Assembly (NCBI RefSeq): GCF_029892565.1
Contig: NZ_JARXVH010000001.1
Location: 186,001 to 250,000 of the forward strand
Direction of reading: 5' to 3'
Source: Streptomyces pseudovenezuelae
GTDB lineage: Bacteria; Actinomycetota; Actinomycetes; Streptomycetales; Streptomycetaceae
DNA: 64,000 bases
Of the stretch, positions 6,793-16,227 are shown piece after piece (within the stretch, counting starts at the first letter, position 1; every line of letters starts with the position of its first letter). Under the pieces are notes generated by a model that saw nothing but the letters and a program-made list of their open reading frames with translations, was not told where the DNA came from and ran no database searches. The position numbers were made by a program, and so were the translations under genes.

Positions 6793-8871
6793 TCAGATGC
6801 GACGGAGTCGGAGAACCGTCGCATCGAGGTCGCCGCGCAGCCCGGTCCGCAGTCCGTGATGCAGCAGTACGGCACCCCGGTGAACTTCGCCCGTTTCGAG
6901 GCATTCGTACGATGCCGTCGCATCCAGTCCGCGCAGCCGCAGCGCAGGCACGGGCTCGCCGTAGCTCTGCGCCTGGAGCCAGGCGAGGACCACGGACTCG
7001 TCCCCGTGCACGTACTGGACGGCGCTGAGCCCGCCCTGCGGGGGCCGCAGCCGGTAGAGGTCACCGCGCTGCACGAGAGGCCGGATCTCCTTGTACAGGG
7101 CCACCCAGTCGCCCGCCTCGGCCAGCTCCTCCTCGGTCCACCGGGTGAGGTCCCCGCCGACGCCCAGGACGCCCGCCATGGAGCTCACGAACCGGAAGCG
7201 CAGCGAGCTGACCCGGCCGTTGAGCTGGGTGTTGGGGCTGTCGGTGACCCAGGCGGCCATCACGCGCGCGGGGTGGATCTGGGTGAAGCCGTGCTGGATG
7301 GCGAGCCGGTCGAGCGGGTCGGTGTTGTCGGAGGTCCACACCTCATCCGTACGGCTCATGATCCCGAGGTCGATCCGCCCGCCGCCGCCCGAGCAGGACT
7401 CGAAGGCGACGCCCGGATGGGCCGCCCGCAGCCGGTCGAACAGGGCGTACAGCGCGTGCACATGCTCGATCCACAGCCGCTGCGGGTACGCCTCGCCGGG
7501 CCAGCCCGCGTCCGTGAAGCAGCGGTTGAAGTCCCACTTGACGTAGTCGATCGGCGCGCTGGAGAGGAGGGTGTCGAGCCGCTCCCAGAGGTACTCCTGG
7601 ACGTCCGGCCGGGCCAGGTTGAGTACGAGCTGATTGCGGAACTCCGTCCGCTTTCGTCCCGGTTGGAACTGCACCCAGTCGGGGTGCGCGCGGTACAGGT
7701 CGCTGTCCGCGTTGACCATCTCGGGCTCGACCCAGATGCCGAACTGCATGCCGAGCGCGTGCACCTCGTCGGCGAGCGGCTTGAGGCCGCCCGGGAAGCG
7801 GTCGGGGTTGGGCGTCCAGTCGCCGAGTCCGGCCCGGTCGTTGACGCGCTTGCCGAACCAGCCGTCGTCGACCACGAACAGCTCGACACCGATCGCCGCG
7901 GCCTGCCGGGCGAGGGCGCCCTGCTGCTCCTCGGAGATGTCGAACTCGGTGGCCTCCCAGGAGTTGAACAGCACCGGCCGGTCCCGGTCCGCGTGCGGGA
8001 TGACGTACGCCCGCTGGTAGGCGTGCCAGGCACGGCTCGCGCCGCCGAAGCCGCCCTCGCTCCACAGGCCGGCGAAGACGGGGGTCGTGAACGACTCCCC
8101 GGCCTGCAGGCGCAGCAGCCCGGACTCGTCGTACCCGGCGCCGCCGTTGATCTGCACGCGCGCGTCGGGGAGTTGCGCCACCGCGATCCGCCAGGAACCG
8201 GACCACCCGAGCGCGCAGCCGTACACCTCGCCGAGTTCCTCGGTCGCGTCGGTGTCGAGGGCGACCCAGGGCAGGTGCTGGTGGCTGGTGTGGCCGCGGC
8301 GGCTGCCGATGACCTTCTCGCCGTAGGTGAGCGGTACCGAGGCCAGCTGCGACTCCGCCGCCCACCGGCCGTGCAGGTGGGACAGCCGCCAGCCCTCGCG
8401 GTCGGGCAGCGTCCAGGTGGCGGAGTCGGCACGCAGCAGCTCCAGGACGGGCCCCTCGTTGTCGAGGGTGACCCAGCGCTCCACGACGTCGTGCCGCATC
8501 CGGTAGTGCAGGGTGATCGCGAGCCCGCCGTCCCGGAAGCGCAGCCGCAGCTCGCCGTCGTCGCCCTCCTCGGCCTCGTACGCCTCGAACCGCCACTCCG
8601 TGCCGCGCCGTTCCTCGGTGCGCACGGACAGGGCAGGCCGGACGAAGCGCGGGCCGCCCTCGACGGGGTACTCCTCGCGGCCGTCGAGCTGGGACTCGAA
8701 GCCCCGGTACGCGGGCAACGGAAGCGCGGCCAGGGCCTCGGCGTCGGCGAGCGCGATCCGGGGGCCCCAGTGCACATGCAGCAGTTCGTCGTCCTCGGTG
8801 AGGTGGACGGCGTAACTGCTGAGCGGCCCGGAGAGGAGCCACGTACGACCGTTGTCGGAGATCTCCAGCAT
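6793..8871 (-). CDS. GH36-family alpha-galactosidase
   Basis: I chose the ATG at 8871 (GGAG site 5 nt upstream), giving 692 residues, the usual GH36 length. The protein has an N-terminal beta-rich domain, a central TIM barrel and a small C-terminal domain. The nucleophile is D447 in DYVKWDFNR. CSGGGGRIDLG follows, and the acid/base D515 lies in WTSDNTDPLDRL. These are the signature GH36 motifs. There is no signal peptide, so it hydrolyses alpha-galactosides such as melibiose or raffinose-type oligosaccharides in the cytoplasm after uptake. No dedicated sugar transporter is adjacent, and the gene appears monocistronic. It is divergent from the tyrosine phosphatase gene. Confidence 0.93.
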   Translation of the reverse strand: MLEISDNGRTWLLSGPLSSYAVHLTEDDELLHVHWGPRIALADAEALAALPLPAYRGFESQLDGREEYPVEGGPRFVRPALSVRTEERRGTEWRFEAYEAEEGDDGELRLRFRDGGLAITLHYRMRHDVVERWVTLDNEGPVLELLRADSATWTLPDREGWRLSHLHGRWAAESQLASVPLTYGEKVIGSRRGHTSHQHLPWVALDTDATEELGEVYGCALGWSGSWRIAVAQLPDARVQINGGAGYDESGLLRLQAGESFTTPVFAGLWSEGGFGGASRAWHAYQRAYVIPHADRDRPVLFNSWEATEFDISEEQQGALARQAAAIGVELFVVDDGWFGKRVNDRAGLGDWTPNPDRFPGGLKPLADEVHALGMQFGIWVEPEMVNADSDLYRAHPDWVQFQPGRKRTEFRNQLVLNLARPDVQEYLWERLDTLLSSAPIDYVKWDFNRCFTDAGWPGEAYPQRLWIEHVHALYALFDRLRAAHPGVAFESCSGGGGRIDLGIMSRTDEVWTSDNTDPLDRLAIQHGFTQIHPARVMAAWVTDSPNTQLNGRVSSLRFRFVSSMAGVLGVGGDLTRWTEEELAEAGDWVALYKEIRPLVQRGDLYRLRPPQGGLSAVQYVHGDESVVLAWLQAQSYGEPVPALRLRGLDATASYECLETGEVHRGAVLLHHGLRTGLRGDLDATVLRLRRI

Positions 8872-9050
8872 CAAGGCTCCACACTTCCCAACAGACGCAA
8901 TCAAGGACCAACATCATCAACGGTCGTGCGGCCCGAGGCAACGCCTGTGGACAACTCATTGCCCCCGAAACGCGTGTCGTATCGTCGAAGACGCACCCCG
9001 TCGGCCACCATGCCGAGCCGCGCCGGCCGGGTGGACTGGGAGGAGCCCCC

Positions 9051-9848
9051 GTGACGCAGCAGATCCCGTCGACCGAGCCCGAGCTGACCGGAGTCCGCAA
9101 TTTCCGCGACGTGGGCGGGCTGCCGACGGTGGACGGACGGCGGGTGCGGCAGGGTGTGCTGTTCCGCAGCGGGCACCTGGCGCACGCGACCGCGGAGGAC
9201 GCGGTGTTCCTCTCGTCCCTGGGGCTGCACACGATCTTCGACTTCCGCAACGCGGCCGACCAGAAGCTGGAGGGCCCGGACGTCGAGCTGCCGGGCGTGC
9301 TGAACGTGAACCTCCCGCTGACCGACCCGGCCCACGGCGCCGACTTCTGGACGATGGTCCGGGACGGCGAGATCGAGCAGTTGCGCGAGATCCTCGGCGA
9401 CGGCAAGGCCGCGAACCGGATGATCAACTCCTACCGCTCGATCATCAGGACCCGCACCGCCGAGCACGCACGCGTACTGCACTCGCTCGCCGAGGACAGC
9501 GCGCCCGCGCTGATGCACTGCGCGGCGGGCAAGGACCGCGCGGGCCTGTCGATAGCCGTGACGCTCCTCGCCCTGGGCGTCGAGCGCGAGGCGATCATCG
9601 CCGACTACCTGGAGTCGAACGCGAAGCACCGCCGCTACAAGGTGCGCCGCAGCGGCAGCTCCGAGTCCGCGTACTCCCCCGAGGTCATGGAACTGCTCAG
9701 CCCCCTCTTCGAGGCGCGCGCCGAGTATCTGACCGCGGCCTTCGAGACCATCGAGGAGACGTGGGGCGACGTCGACACCTACCTGGAGCAGGGTCTGGGC
9801 GTCACCCCTGAGATCCGCGAGCGGCTGCGGGAGCGCCTGCTCGACTGA
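9051..9848 (+). CDS. Tyrosine-protein phosphatase, Y_phosphatase3 (PtpB-like) family
   Basis: The GTG start has GGGAGGAG upstream; the product is 265 residues. The N-terminus has the typical VRNFRDVGGLPT segment and then VLFRSGHLAHA. The P-loop HCAAGKDRAG places the nucleophilic cysteine at residue 157 with the arginine in phase. The general acid is probably in the DFWTMVRDGE region. This architecture matches Mycobacterium PtpB and other bacterial atypical phosphatases with tyrosine and sometimes phosphoinositide activity. It is cytosolic, with no signal sequence. Neighbours do not indicate a substrate. Confidence 0.88.
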   Translation: MTQQIPSTEPELTGVRNFRDVGGLPTVDGRRVRQGVLFRSGHLAHATAEDAVFLSSLGLHTIFDFRNAADQKLEGPDVELPGVLNVNLPLTDPAHGADFWTMVRDGEIEQLREILGDGKAANRMINSYRSIIRTRTAEHARVLHSLAEDSAPALMHCAAGKDRAGLSIAVTLLALGVEREAIIADYLESNAKHRRYKVRRSGSSESAYSPEVMELLSPLFEARAEYLTAAFETIEETWGDVDTYLEQGLGVTPEIRERLRERLLD

Positions 9849-9861
9849 CGTACGGCCGGGG

Positions 9862-9981
9862 CTACTTGGCGCCGATCTCGAACAGCAGGAACATGAACGC
9901 CGCGAACAGGTGTCCGACGGCGATGTAGACGATGAGACGGACCCACAACGCGCGCGGGAACTTCTCCTCCATGTCTCTCAT
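9862..9981 (-). CDS. DUF6126-type single-pass membrane peptide, 39 aa
   Basis: This tiny gene overlaps the stop of the XRE-cupin regulator by 4 nt (ATGA), with the GGAGAG ribosome site inside the regulator's last codons, so translation is coupled. The peptide begins MRDMEEKFPRALWVRL and continues as one hydrophobic helix (about residues 15-36) rich in Phe, ending EIGAK. I recognise it as the DUF6126 type of small Streptomyces membrane peptide, which I recall next to XRE-cupin regulators. The function is unknown. The constant pairing suggests it is a membrane partner or readout of the regulator. Confidence 0.75.
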   Translation of the reverse strand: MRDMEEKFPRALWVRLIVYIAVGHLFAAFMFLLFEIGAK

Positions 9982-10610
9982 GGCATCTCTCCAGTGAGGG
10001 GACCCAGGCACAGCGTGGCCGTGGGACTCTGCAGCAGGGTGTGGACGAACAGCAGCTCGACCCCGTCGGGGTCCTGCGCCGCGATCCGGTGCGGGGTGAG
10101 GGAGTCGAAGTGCGCACTGTCTCCGGGCGCGAGCAGGTGCGCGGTGTCCCCGAGGCGCAGCCGCAGCCGCCCCTTGAGGACGTAGAGCCACTCCTCGCCG
10201 GGGTGCACGCGCACGATGTCGCCCTGCGAGCCGTGCGGCACATGGACGCGCAGGGCCTGCATGCCGCGGCCGGGCGCCCCGGCCGGCCAGTAGGTCCAGC
10301 CGCCGGCCGCGGTCGGTTCCATGTCGGCGGCGCGTACGACGGAGTCCCGGTCGGCGACCGTCTCGCCGAGCAGGTCCGAGACGGTCGTACCGTAGATACG
10401 GGCGAGGGCGAGCAGCATCGGCAGCGAAGGCTGGCGCTGTCCGGTCTCCAGTCGGGAGAGGTGGGCCGGCGACAGCCCGGCGGACCGGGCCGCCACCTCC
10501 AGCGTCAGGGAGGCTCGGCGGCGCAGGGCACGCAGCTGTGGAGCGACGACGGGCAGGATCTCCTCCGGCCCGTCCGCCGGCTCCGTCTCGGGAGAGCTCA
10601 TGCCCTCCAT
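9978..10610 (-). CDS. XRE-family transcriptional regulator with C-terminal cupin domain
   Basis: The protein has 210 residues. An XRE helix-turn-helix spans about residues 24-80 (LRALRRRASLTLEVAARSAG, then LSPAHLSRLETGQRQPSLPM). A cupin sensor domain (about 100-205) contains VRVHPGEEWLYVLKGRLRLRLGD and LAPGDSAHFDS. Such regulators bind a small ligand in the cupin barrel and usually repress their own transcription unit. Two tandem palindromes lie 13-47 bp upstream and are probable operators. The start is either codon 1 or codon 4 (ATG AGC); GGAGG sits unusually close to codon 4 and codon 1 has no clear site. It is followed by the overlapping DUF6126 peptide. Confidence 0.92.
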   Translation of the reverse strand: MEGMSSPETEPADGPEEILPVVAPQLRALRRRASLTLEVAARSAGLSPAHLSRLETGQRQPSLPMLLALARIYGTTVSDLLGETVADRDSVVRAADMEPTAAGGWTYWPAGAPGRGMQALRVHVPHGSQGDIVRVHPGEEWLYVLKGRLRLRLGDTAHLLAPGDSAHFDSLTPHRIAAQDPDGVELLFVHTLLQSPTATLCLGPLTGEMP

Positions 10611-10622
10611 TCAGCCGCAGGC

Positions 10623-10657
10623 TTGTCTCCGAGGCAAATCTCTTGCCTCAGAGACAA
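10623..10657. promoter_or_regulatory. Tandem palindromic operators upstream of the XRE-cupin gene
   Basis: Two 15-bp sites, TTGTCTCCGAGGCAA (10623-10637) and TTGCCTCAGAGACAA (10643-10657), each fit the palindrome TTGYCTCNGAGRCAA. They are also near-perfect inverted copies of each other. Their centres are 20 bp apart, two helical turns, so two dimers could bind on one face. They end 13 bp before the XRE-cupin start and would cover its promoter. Autoregulation is inferred from position. Confidence 0.7.
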
Positions 10658-10717
10658 AAAACCCGGCTGACCCGCTACAGGGACGGCCCGCCGCAAGGAC
10701 CGCCCGCCATCAGCCGG
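10656..10717 (-). terminator. Intrinsic terminator of the hopanoid operon
   Basis: It lies immediately after the hpnO-like stop. The stem CCGGCTGA / TCAGCCGG (10710-10717 with 10663-10670) encloses a GC-rich interior that can pair further. On the minus strand it is followed by GGTTTTTTG. The six-T tract makes this the most canonical rho-independent terminator in the window. The tract overlaps the last bases of the XRE operator by one or two positions. Confidence 0.75.
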
Positions 10718-10723
10718 CGCCCC

Positions 10724-12109
10724 CTACCGGTTGGCGACCGCCTGCTTCACCAGCGTCTTGCTGAAGTCCCACATCAGCCCGCCGCCGCTGTGCGCGTCGT
10801 CCATCACGGCCGTGAAGGCGTCCACGAACCGGTCCACCTCCCGCTCGCCGACGACCAGCGGCGGGATCAGCTTGATCACTTCCAGATGGTCGCCGGAGAC
10901 CTGGGTGAGGATCCGGTGCCGCTGCAGCAGCGGTACGACGACCATCTGGGCGAACAGGCCCTTGCGCGCGGCCTGCAGCATCGTCCAACGACTGCGCAGC
11001 TTGAGCGACTTGGGCCGGCCGAACTCGATGCCGATCATCAGTCCCCGGCCGCGCACGTCGGCGAGCAGCTCGTACTTGTCGATCAGCGCCGCGAGCCGCG
11101 TCTTCAACTGCTCCCCGGTGACTCGGGCATTGGCGACGATCTGCTCGTTCTCCATGACGGACAGCACGGCGAGGCCCGCCGCCATGGCCTGGGCGTTGGA
11201 CCCGAAGCTCGCCGAGTGGACGAGCACGCGGTCCATCGACGAGTAGACCTTCTTGAAGATCCAGTCCTTGCCGAGGGTGGCCCCGACGGGCACATAGCCG
11301 CCGGACAGGGCCTTGGCCACGCACACCAGGTCCGGCTCGACGCCCTCCTCGTGCTGGTAGGCGTAGAAGTCGCCGGTGCGGCCGAGGCCGGTCTGCACCT
11401 CGTCGGCGATCAGCAGCGCCTTGTGCTGGTGCAACAGCTCCTGGGCGGCCCGCAGATAGCCGGGCGGGGCCTCGTGCACGCCCTTGCCCTGGATCGGCTC
11501 GACGACCAGGGCGGCGACGTCGCCCTTCTTCAACTCCCGTGCCAGGGCGTCGAGATCACCGAGCGGTACCGCCGTGTCGGGCAGCAGTGGGGCGAAGCCG
11601 TCCCGGAAGCCGTCCTCGCCGTTGACCGACAGCGAGCCGGTGGTCAGGCCGTGGAAGGCGTGGTCGCAGTACAGGACCCGGGGCCTCCCGGTGGCGTACC
11701 GGGCGAACTTCAGCGCGGTCTCCACGGCCTCCGTACCGCTGTTGCCGAAGAACACGCGGTCCAGGTGCGGGCTGTAGGACAGCAGCTTCTCGGCCAGCAG
11801 TCCGGGCAGCGGCTGGCAGTCGAAGCGGGTGAGGTCGGCGAGGTCGGCGTCGAGGACGTCGTGCAACGCCTTGCGGACGACGGGGTGGTTGCGGCCCAGA
11901 CCCATCACCCCGAACCCGGCCAGCATGTCCAGGTAGTCGTTGCCGTCCGCGTCCCAGAAGTAGGCGCCCTCGCCGCGCTCGTAGACCTTGTCGAAGCCGA
12001 TGGTGTGCAGCATGCGCGGCAGTTGGTGGTTCAGGTACTTGCCGTGCAGCTCGTAGCGCTCGGCTCCGCGCTCGGCCAGCAGCGCGGCGAGGTCGAACTC
12101 CTTGGTCAT
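10724..12109 (-). CDS. hpnO: Class III PLP aminotransferase of the hopanoid operon (HpnO-like)
   Basis: The 461-residue fold-type I aminotransferase has [16 protein letters not shown] for phosphate binding, the [13 protein letters not shown] segment, and the PLP lysine K266 in [13 protein letters not shown]. It resembles ornithine/acetylornithine-type enzymes. Its place as last gene of the hopanoid operon argues that it converts a bacteriohopane aldehyde or ketone intermediate to 35-aminobacteriohopanetriol, the role established for HpnO; Streptomyces species make aminobacteriohopanetriol. The ATG overlaps the dxs stop by 4 nt. A general amino-acid role cannot be excluded from sequence. Confidence 0.8.
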   Translation of the reverse strand: MTKEFDLAALLAERGAERYELHGKYLNHQLPRMLHTIGFDKVYERGEGAYFWDADGNDYLDMLAGFGVMGLGRNHPVVRKALHDVLDADLADLTRFDCQPLPGLLAEKLLSYSPHLDRVFFGNSGTEAVETALKFARYATGRPRVLYCDHAFHGLTTGSLSVNGEDGFRDGFAPLLPDTAVPLGDLDALARELKKGDVAALVVEPIQGKGVHEAPPGYLRAAQELLHQHKALLIADEVQTGLGRTGDFYAYQHEEGVEPDLVCVAKALSGGYVPVGATLGKDWIFKKVYSSMDRVLVHSASFGSNAQAMAAGLAVLSVMENEQIVANARVTGEQLKTRLAALIDKYELLADVRGRGLMIGIEFGRPKSLKLRSRWTMLQAARKGLFAQMVVVPLLQRHRILTQVSGDHLEVIKLIPPLVVGEREVDRFVDAFTAVMDDAHSGGGLMWDFSKTLVKQAVANR

Positions 12110-14010
12110 TCAGCTTTCTCCTTGACTGGGCCGTCCGTCCGCTCCTTGGCGGCCAGGCTCGCGCCGATCCGGCCGGCCACCTCGACCGGCGTGAGGCCGA
12201 TGTCGGCCAGTACCTCACCGCGTTTCGCGTGCGCGAGGAACTGCTCCGGGATGCCGAACCGCCGTACGGGTACGTCGACTTCGGCGTCGCCCAGCGCCAG
12301 CGCCACCGCCGCGCCGACACCGGAGGCCCGGCTGTTGTCCTCGACGACGGCCACCATGCGGTGTTCGGCGGCGAGGCCCGGGAGCGAGGGGTCGACGGGT
12401 TTGACCCAACGAGGGTCCACGACCGTGCAGTTGATGCCGCGGGCCGCTAGCAGCTCGGCGGCCTGCAGGCACACCGGCGCCATCACGCCGACGGCCACCA
12501 GGAGCACGTCCGGCCGCTCACCCCGGTGCAGGACGTCGATACCGCCGATCCGGTCCACCGCCGGGATCTGCGGTCCCACTGACTCCTTGGGGAAGCGGAT
12601 CAGCGTCGGCGCGTCGTCCACGGCGACGGCCTCTCTCAGTTGGGCGCGGAGTTGGTCGGCGTCGCGCGGGGCGGCGATCCTGAGGCCGGGCACGACCTGG
12701 AGGATCGACATGTCCCACATGCCGTTGTGGGAGGCCCCGTCGACGCCCGTGACGCCGGCCCGGTCCAGGACGAAGGTGACCCCGCAGCGGTGCAGGGCCA
12801 CGTCCATCAGGAGCTGGTCGAAGGCACGGTTGAGGAAGGTGGCGTAGACGGCGACGACGGGATGCAGTCCGCCGGTCGCCAGGCCGGCCGCGGACACCGC
12901 CGCGTGCTGCTCCGCGATGCCGACGTCCCACACCCGGTCCGGGAAGCGCGCGGCGAACTTGCCGAGCCCCACCGGGTGCAGCATGGCCGCGGTGATCGCC
13001 ACGACGTCGTCCCGCTCCTCGCCGATCGCGAGGATCTCGTCGCCGAACACCGAGGTCCAGGAAGGCCCGTTGGAGGGCGTGAGCGGCTCGCAGGTGAGCG
13101 GGTCCATCACGCCGACGGTGTGGAAGTGGTCCTCCTCGTGGGCGAGCGCGGGTTCGTAGCCGCGCCCCTTCTCCGTGAGGCAGTGCACGAGCACCGGCCC
13201 GTGGAACCGTTTCGCTCGGCGCAACGCGGACTCGACGGCCCCGATGTCGTGCCCGTCGATCGGGCCGACGTACTTCAGGCCCAGGTCCTCGAACATGCCC
13301 TGCGGCGCGAACGCGTCCTTGAAGCCCTTCTTCGCGCCGTGCAGCGACTCATAGACGGTGTTACCGACGACCGGGGTGCGCAGCAGGACGTCCTTGCCCC
13401 AGGCGAGGACCTTCTCGTAGCTGTCGGTCGTGCGCAGGGTCGCCAGGTGGTTGGCGAGGCCGCCGATGGTGGGCGAGTAGGACCGCTCGTTGTCGTTAAC
13501 GACGATGATCAGCGGCCGGTCCTTGGCGGCCGCGATGTTGTTCAGCGCCTCCCACGCCATCCCGCCGGTGAGCGCGCCGTCGCCGATCACCGCGACGACA
13601 TGCCCCTTCTCCCCCTGCACCTCACGGGCCTTGGCGAGCCCGTCCGCCCAGCCGAGCGCGGTGGACGCGTGGCTGTTCTCGACGATGTCGTGCTCGGACT
13701 CCTCGCGCGAGGGGTAGCCGGACAGGCCCCCCTTGCCGCGCAGCTTCGAGAAGTCCTGACGGCCTGTCAGCAGCTTGTGTACGTAGCTCTGGTGACCGGT
13801 GTCCCACACGAGGCGGTCGACCGGTGACTCGAAGACCCGGTGGAGGGCGATGGAGAGTTCCACCACCCCCAGATTGGGCCCGAGGTGACCGCCGGTCCTG
13901 GCCACCGCGTGCACCAGGAACTCTCTTATTTCTTCGGACAGTTCACCGAGTTCCGCCTCGGACAGCGCCTTAAGGTCGCGTGGTCCCCGGATACTCTCCA
14001 GAATCGTCAC
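12106..14010 (-). CDS. dxs: 1-deoxy-D-xylulose-5-phosphate synthase
   Basis: The 634-residue enzyme begins at GTG. It condenses pyruvate with glyceraldehyde-3-phosphate, the first and flux-controlling step of the MEP isoprenoid pathway, using thiamine diphosphate. Visible motifs include [18 protein letters not shown], the ThDP-binding [29 protein letters not shown], and in the transketolase-like half [17 protein letters not shown] (catalytic Glu) and [16 protein letters not shown]. The length is normal. Its position between ispG and the aminotransferase shows that the hopanoid operon carries its own precursor supply; streptomycetes commonly have a second dxs elsewhere. Confidence 0.97.
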   Translation of the reverse strand: MTILESIRGPRDLKALSEAELGELSEEIREFLVHAVARTGGHLGPNLGVVELSIALHRVFESPVDRLVWDTGHQSYVHKLLTGRQDFSKLRGKGGLSGYPSREESEHDIVENSHASTALGWADGLAKAREVQGEKGHVVAVIGDGALTGGMAWEALNNIAAAKDRPLIIVVNDNERSYSPTIGGLANHLATLRTTDSYEKVLAWGKDVLLRTPVVGNTVYESLHGAKKGFKDAFAPQGMFEDLGLKYVGPIDGHDIGAVESALRRAKRFHGPVLVHCLTEKGRGYEPALAHEEDHFHTVGVMDPLTCEPLTPSNGPSWTSVFGDEILAIGEERDDVVAITAAMLHPVGLGKFAARFPDRVWDVGIAEQHAAVSAAGLATGGLHPVVAVYATFLNRAFDQLLMDVALHRCGVTFVLDRAGVTGVDGASHNGMWDMSILQVVPGLRIAAPRDADQLRAQLREAVAVDDAPTLIRFPKESVGPQIPAVDRIGGIDVLHRGERPDVLLVAVGVMAPVCLQAAELLAARGINCTVVDPRWVKPVDPSLPGLAAEHRMVAVVEDNSRASGVGAAVALALGDAEVDVPVRRFGIPEQFLAHAKRGEVLADIGLTPVEVAGRIGASLAAKERTDGPVKEKAE

Positions 14011-14037
14011 GCTCGGGCCCCCTTCGGTCCGTGCTGT

Positions 14038-15195
14038 TCAGCTCACGGTGACGGCCGGCTCCCCCGACACGACGCCGTCCTGCTCCATCTGTTCGGCGAT
14101 CTTCATCGCCTCCTCGATGAGGGTCTCCACGATCTTCGACTCGGGAACGGTCTTGATGACCTCGCCCTTGACGAAGATCTGCCCCTTGCCGTTGCCGGAG
14201 GCGACCCCCAGATCCGCCTCGCGCGCCTCACCGGGTCCGTTCACCACGCACCCCATGACGGCGACCCGCAACGGGACTTCCATGCCCTCAAGACCGGCCG
14301 TGACCTCGTCGGCCAGCTTGTAGACGTCCACCTGGGCCCGCCCGCAGGACGGGCAGGAGACGATCTCCAGCCGGCGCTGCTTGAGGTTCAGCGACTCCAG
14401 GATCTGGAGGCCGACCTTGACCTCCTCGGCGGGCGGCGCGGACAGCGACACCCGGATGGTGTCGCCGATGCCCTGGCTGAGCAGCGCCCCGAAGGCGACG
14501 GCCGACTTGATCGTGCCCTGGAAGGCCGGTCCCGCCTCCGTCACACCGAGGTGCAGCGGGTAGTCGCTCTGCGCGGCGAGCTGCCGGTAGGCCTCGACCA
14601 TCACGACCGGGTCGTTGTGCTTGACCGAGATCTTGATGTCCCGGAAGCCGTGCTCCTCGAAGAGCGACGCCTCCCACAGCGCGCTCTCCACGAGCGCCTC
14701 CGGCGTGGCCTTGCCGTACTTCTGCAGCAGCCGCTTGTCGAGCGACCCGGCGTTGACGCCGATCCGGATCGGCGTGCCGTGGTCCTTCGCGGCCCGCGCG
14801 ATCTCCTTCACCTTGTCGTCGAACTGCTTGATGTTGCCGGGGTTGACGCGGACGGCCGCGCACCCGGCCTCGATCGCCGCGAACACGTACTTCGGCTGGA
14901 AGTGGATGTCCGCGATCACCGGGATCTGCGACTTGCGGGCGATGGTCGCCAGCGCGTCCGCGTCGTCCTGTGTGGGACAGGCGACGCGGACGATCTGACA
15001 GCCGGACGCGGTGAGTTCGGCGATCTGCTGGAGGGTGGCGCCGATGTCCGAGGTGCGGGTCGTCGTCATCGACTGCACCGACACCGGGGCGCCGCCCCCG
15101 ACCGCCACCGGCCCGACATGGATCTGCCGCGACACGCGCCGCTCGGCGATCGGCCGGGCCGGTACCTCGGGAACTCCCAAGGAGATGGCGGTCAT
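14038..15195 (-). CDS. ispG: 4-hydroxy-3-methylbut-2-enyl diphosphate synthase (IspG/GcpE)
   Basis: The 385-residue iron-sulfur enzyme converts methylerythritol cyclodiphosphate to HMBPP in the MEP pathway. Recognisable blocks are [20 protein letters not shown], the [15 protein letters not shown] segment, and the cluster ligands in [13 protein letters not shown] and [20 protein letters not shown]. The overall length fits the short bacterial GcpE form. It follows hpnH with a 4-nt gap and precedes dxs by 27 nt, so it is cotranscribed with both. Together with dxs it raises the isoprenoid flux to squalene. Confidence 0.97.
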   Translation of the reverse strand: MTAISLGVPEVPARPIAERRVSRQIHVGPVAVGGGAPVSVQSMTTTRTSDIGATLQQIAELTASGCQIVRVACPTQDDADALATIARKSQIPVIADIHFQPKYVFAAIEAGCAAVRVNPGNIKQFDDKVKEIARAAKDHGTPIRIGVNAGSLDKRLLQKYGKATPEALVESALWEASLFEEHGFRDIKISVKHNDPVVMVEAYRQLAAQSDYPLHLGVTEAGPAFQGTIKSAVAFGALLSQGIGDTIRVSLSAPPAEEVKVGLQILESLNLKQRRLEIVSCPSCGRAQVDVYKLADEVTAGLEGMEVPLRVAVMGCVVNGPGEAREADLGVASGNGKGQIFVKGEVIKTVPESKIVETLIEEAMKIAEQMEQDGVVSGEPAVTVS

Positions 15196-15199
15196 CGTG

Positions 15200-16222
15200 C
15201 TACTCCCGGTTTCCGGAGACCGTCTCGCGCATGGCGCGCAGCGACTCCTTCAGGGACCCCATGGTGGCGAGGACGGCGGTGGGCTCGTAGCCGCAGTGCG
15301 CCATGCAGTTGGCGCAGCGCGGGTCCTTGCCGCGGCCGTACTTGTCCCAGTCGGTCTCCTCGATCAGCTCGCGGTACGTCGGGACGTACCCGTCGCTCAT
15401 CAGGTAGCAGGGGCGCTGCCAGCCGAAGAGCGAGTAGTTCGGGATCGCCCACGCGGTGCACGGGAAGTCGACCTTGCCCTCCAGGAAGTCCAGGAAGAGC
15501 GGGGAGTGGTTGAGCCGCCACTTCTTGCGGTTGCCGCCCGAGAAGGCCTTCTTGAACAGCTCTCGGGTCTGCTCCACGCCCAGGAAGTGCTCCTGGTCGG
15601 GCGCCTTCTCGTAGGCATACGCGGGCGAGATCATCATCTCGTCCACGTGCAGGTCGTCATTGAGGAAGTTGAGCACCTCGATGATGGTCTGCGGGGTGTC
15701 GGTGTTGAAGAAGGTCGAGTTGGTGGTGACCCGGAAGCCGCGCTTCTTGGCCTCCTTGATCGCCGCCACCGCCTCGTCGAACACACCCTCCTTCGCCACC
15801 GACTCGTCGTGGCGTTCGCGCAGCCCGTCGATGTGCACGGCGAAGGCGAAATAGGGCGAGGGCGTGAACTTGTCCATCTTCTTGCGCAGCAGCATGGCGT
15901 TGGTGCAGAGGAAGACGTACTTCTTCTTCGCCACCAACTGCCGCACGATCTCGTCGATCTGAGGGTGCATCAGCGGCTCACCGCCGGCGATGGACACCAT
16001 CGGCGCACCGGACTCCAGCACCGCCCCGACGGCCTGGGCCACCGGCATGCGCTGCTTGAGCACCCCGGCGGGGTGCTGGATCTTGCCGCAGCCCTCGCAT
16101 GCGAGGTTGCACGCGAAGAGGGGTTCCAGCTCCACGATCAGCGGGAACTTGTCCCGCTTGCGGATCTTCTGTTCGGCCAAGTATGTAGCGACCTTGATGG
16201 TCTGACGCAGCGGCATGGCCAT
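15200..16222 (-). CDS. hpnH: Adenosyl-hopene transferase, radical SAM enzyme HpnH
   Basis: I set the start at the ATG at 16222, which has AGGAGG 8 nt upstream, giving 340 residues. The radical SAM cluster motif CNLACEGC places C38, C42 and C45, and [12 protein letters not shown] follows as the SAM-binding GGEP motif. The C-terminal part contains [14 protein letters not shown] and [12 protein letters not shown], a second cysteine-rich SPASM-like region typical of HpnH. The enzyme adds the 5'-deoxyadenosyl group to diploptene, giving adenosylhopane, the first step of bacteriohopanepolyol side-chain building. HpnG follows it in the pathway and precedes it in the operon. Confidence 0.96.
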   Translation of the reverse strand: MAMPLRQTIKVATYLAEQKIRKRDKFPLIVELEPLFACNLACEGCGKIQHPAGVLKQRMPVAQAVGAVLESGAPMVSIAGGEPLMHPQIDEIVRQLVAKKKYVFLCTNAMLLRKKMDKFTPSPYFAFAVHIDGLRERHDESVAKEGVFDEAVAAIKEAKKRGFRVTTNSTFFNTDTPQTIIEVLNFLNDDLHVDEMMISPAYAYEKAPDQEHFLGVEQTRELFKKAFSGGNRKKWRLNHSPLFLDFLEGKVDFPCTAWAIPNYSLFGWQRPCYLMSDGYVPTYRELIEETDWDKYGRGKDPRCANCMAHCGYEPTAVLATMGSLKESLRAMRETVSGNRE

Positions 16223-16227
16223 CTGGC

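Noticed and set aside
10538..12847. Long plus-strand open frame opposite hpnO and dxs
   Set aside because: No recognisable domain, no ribosome site, and it lies antisense to two well-supported enzymes.
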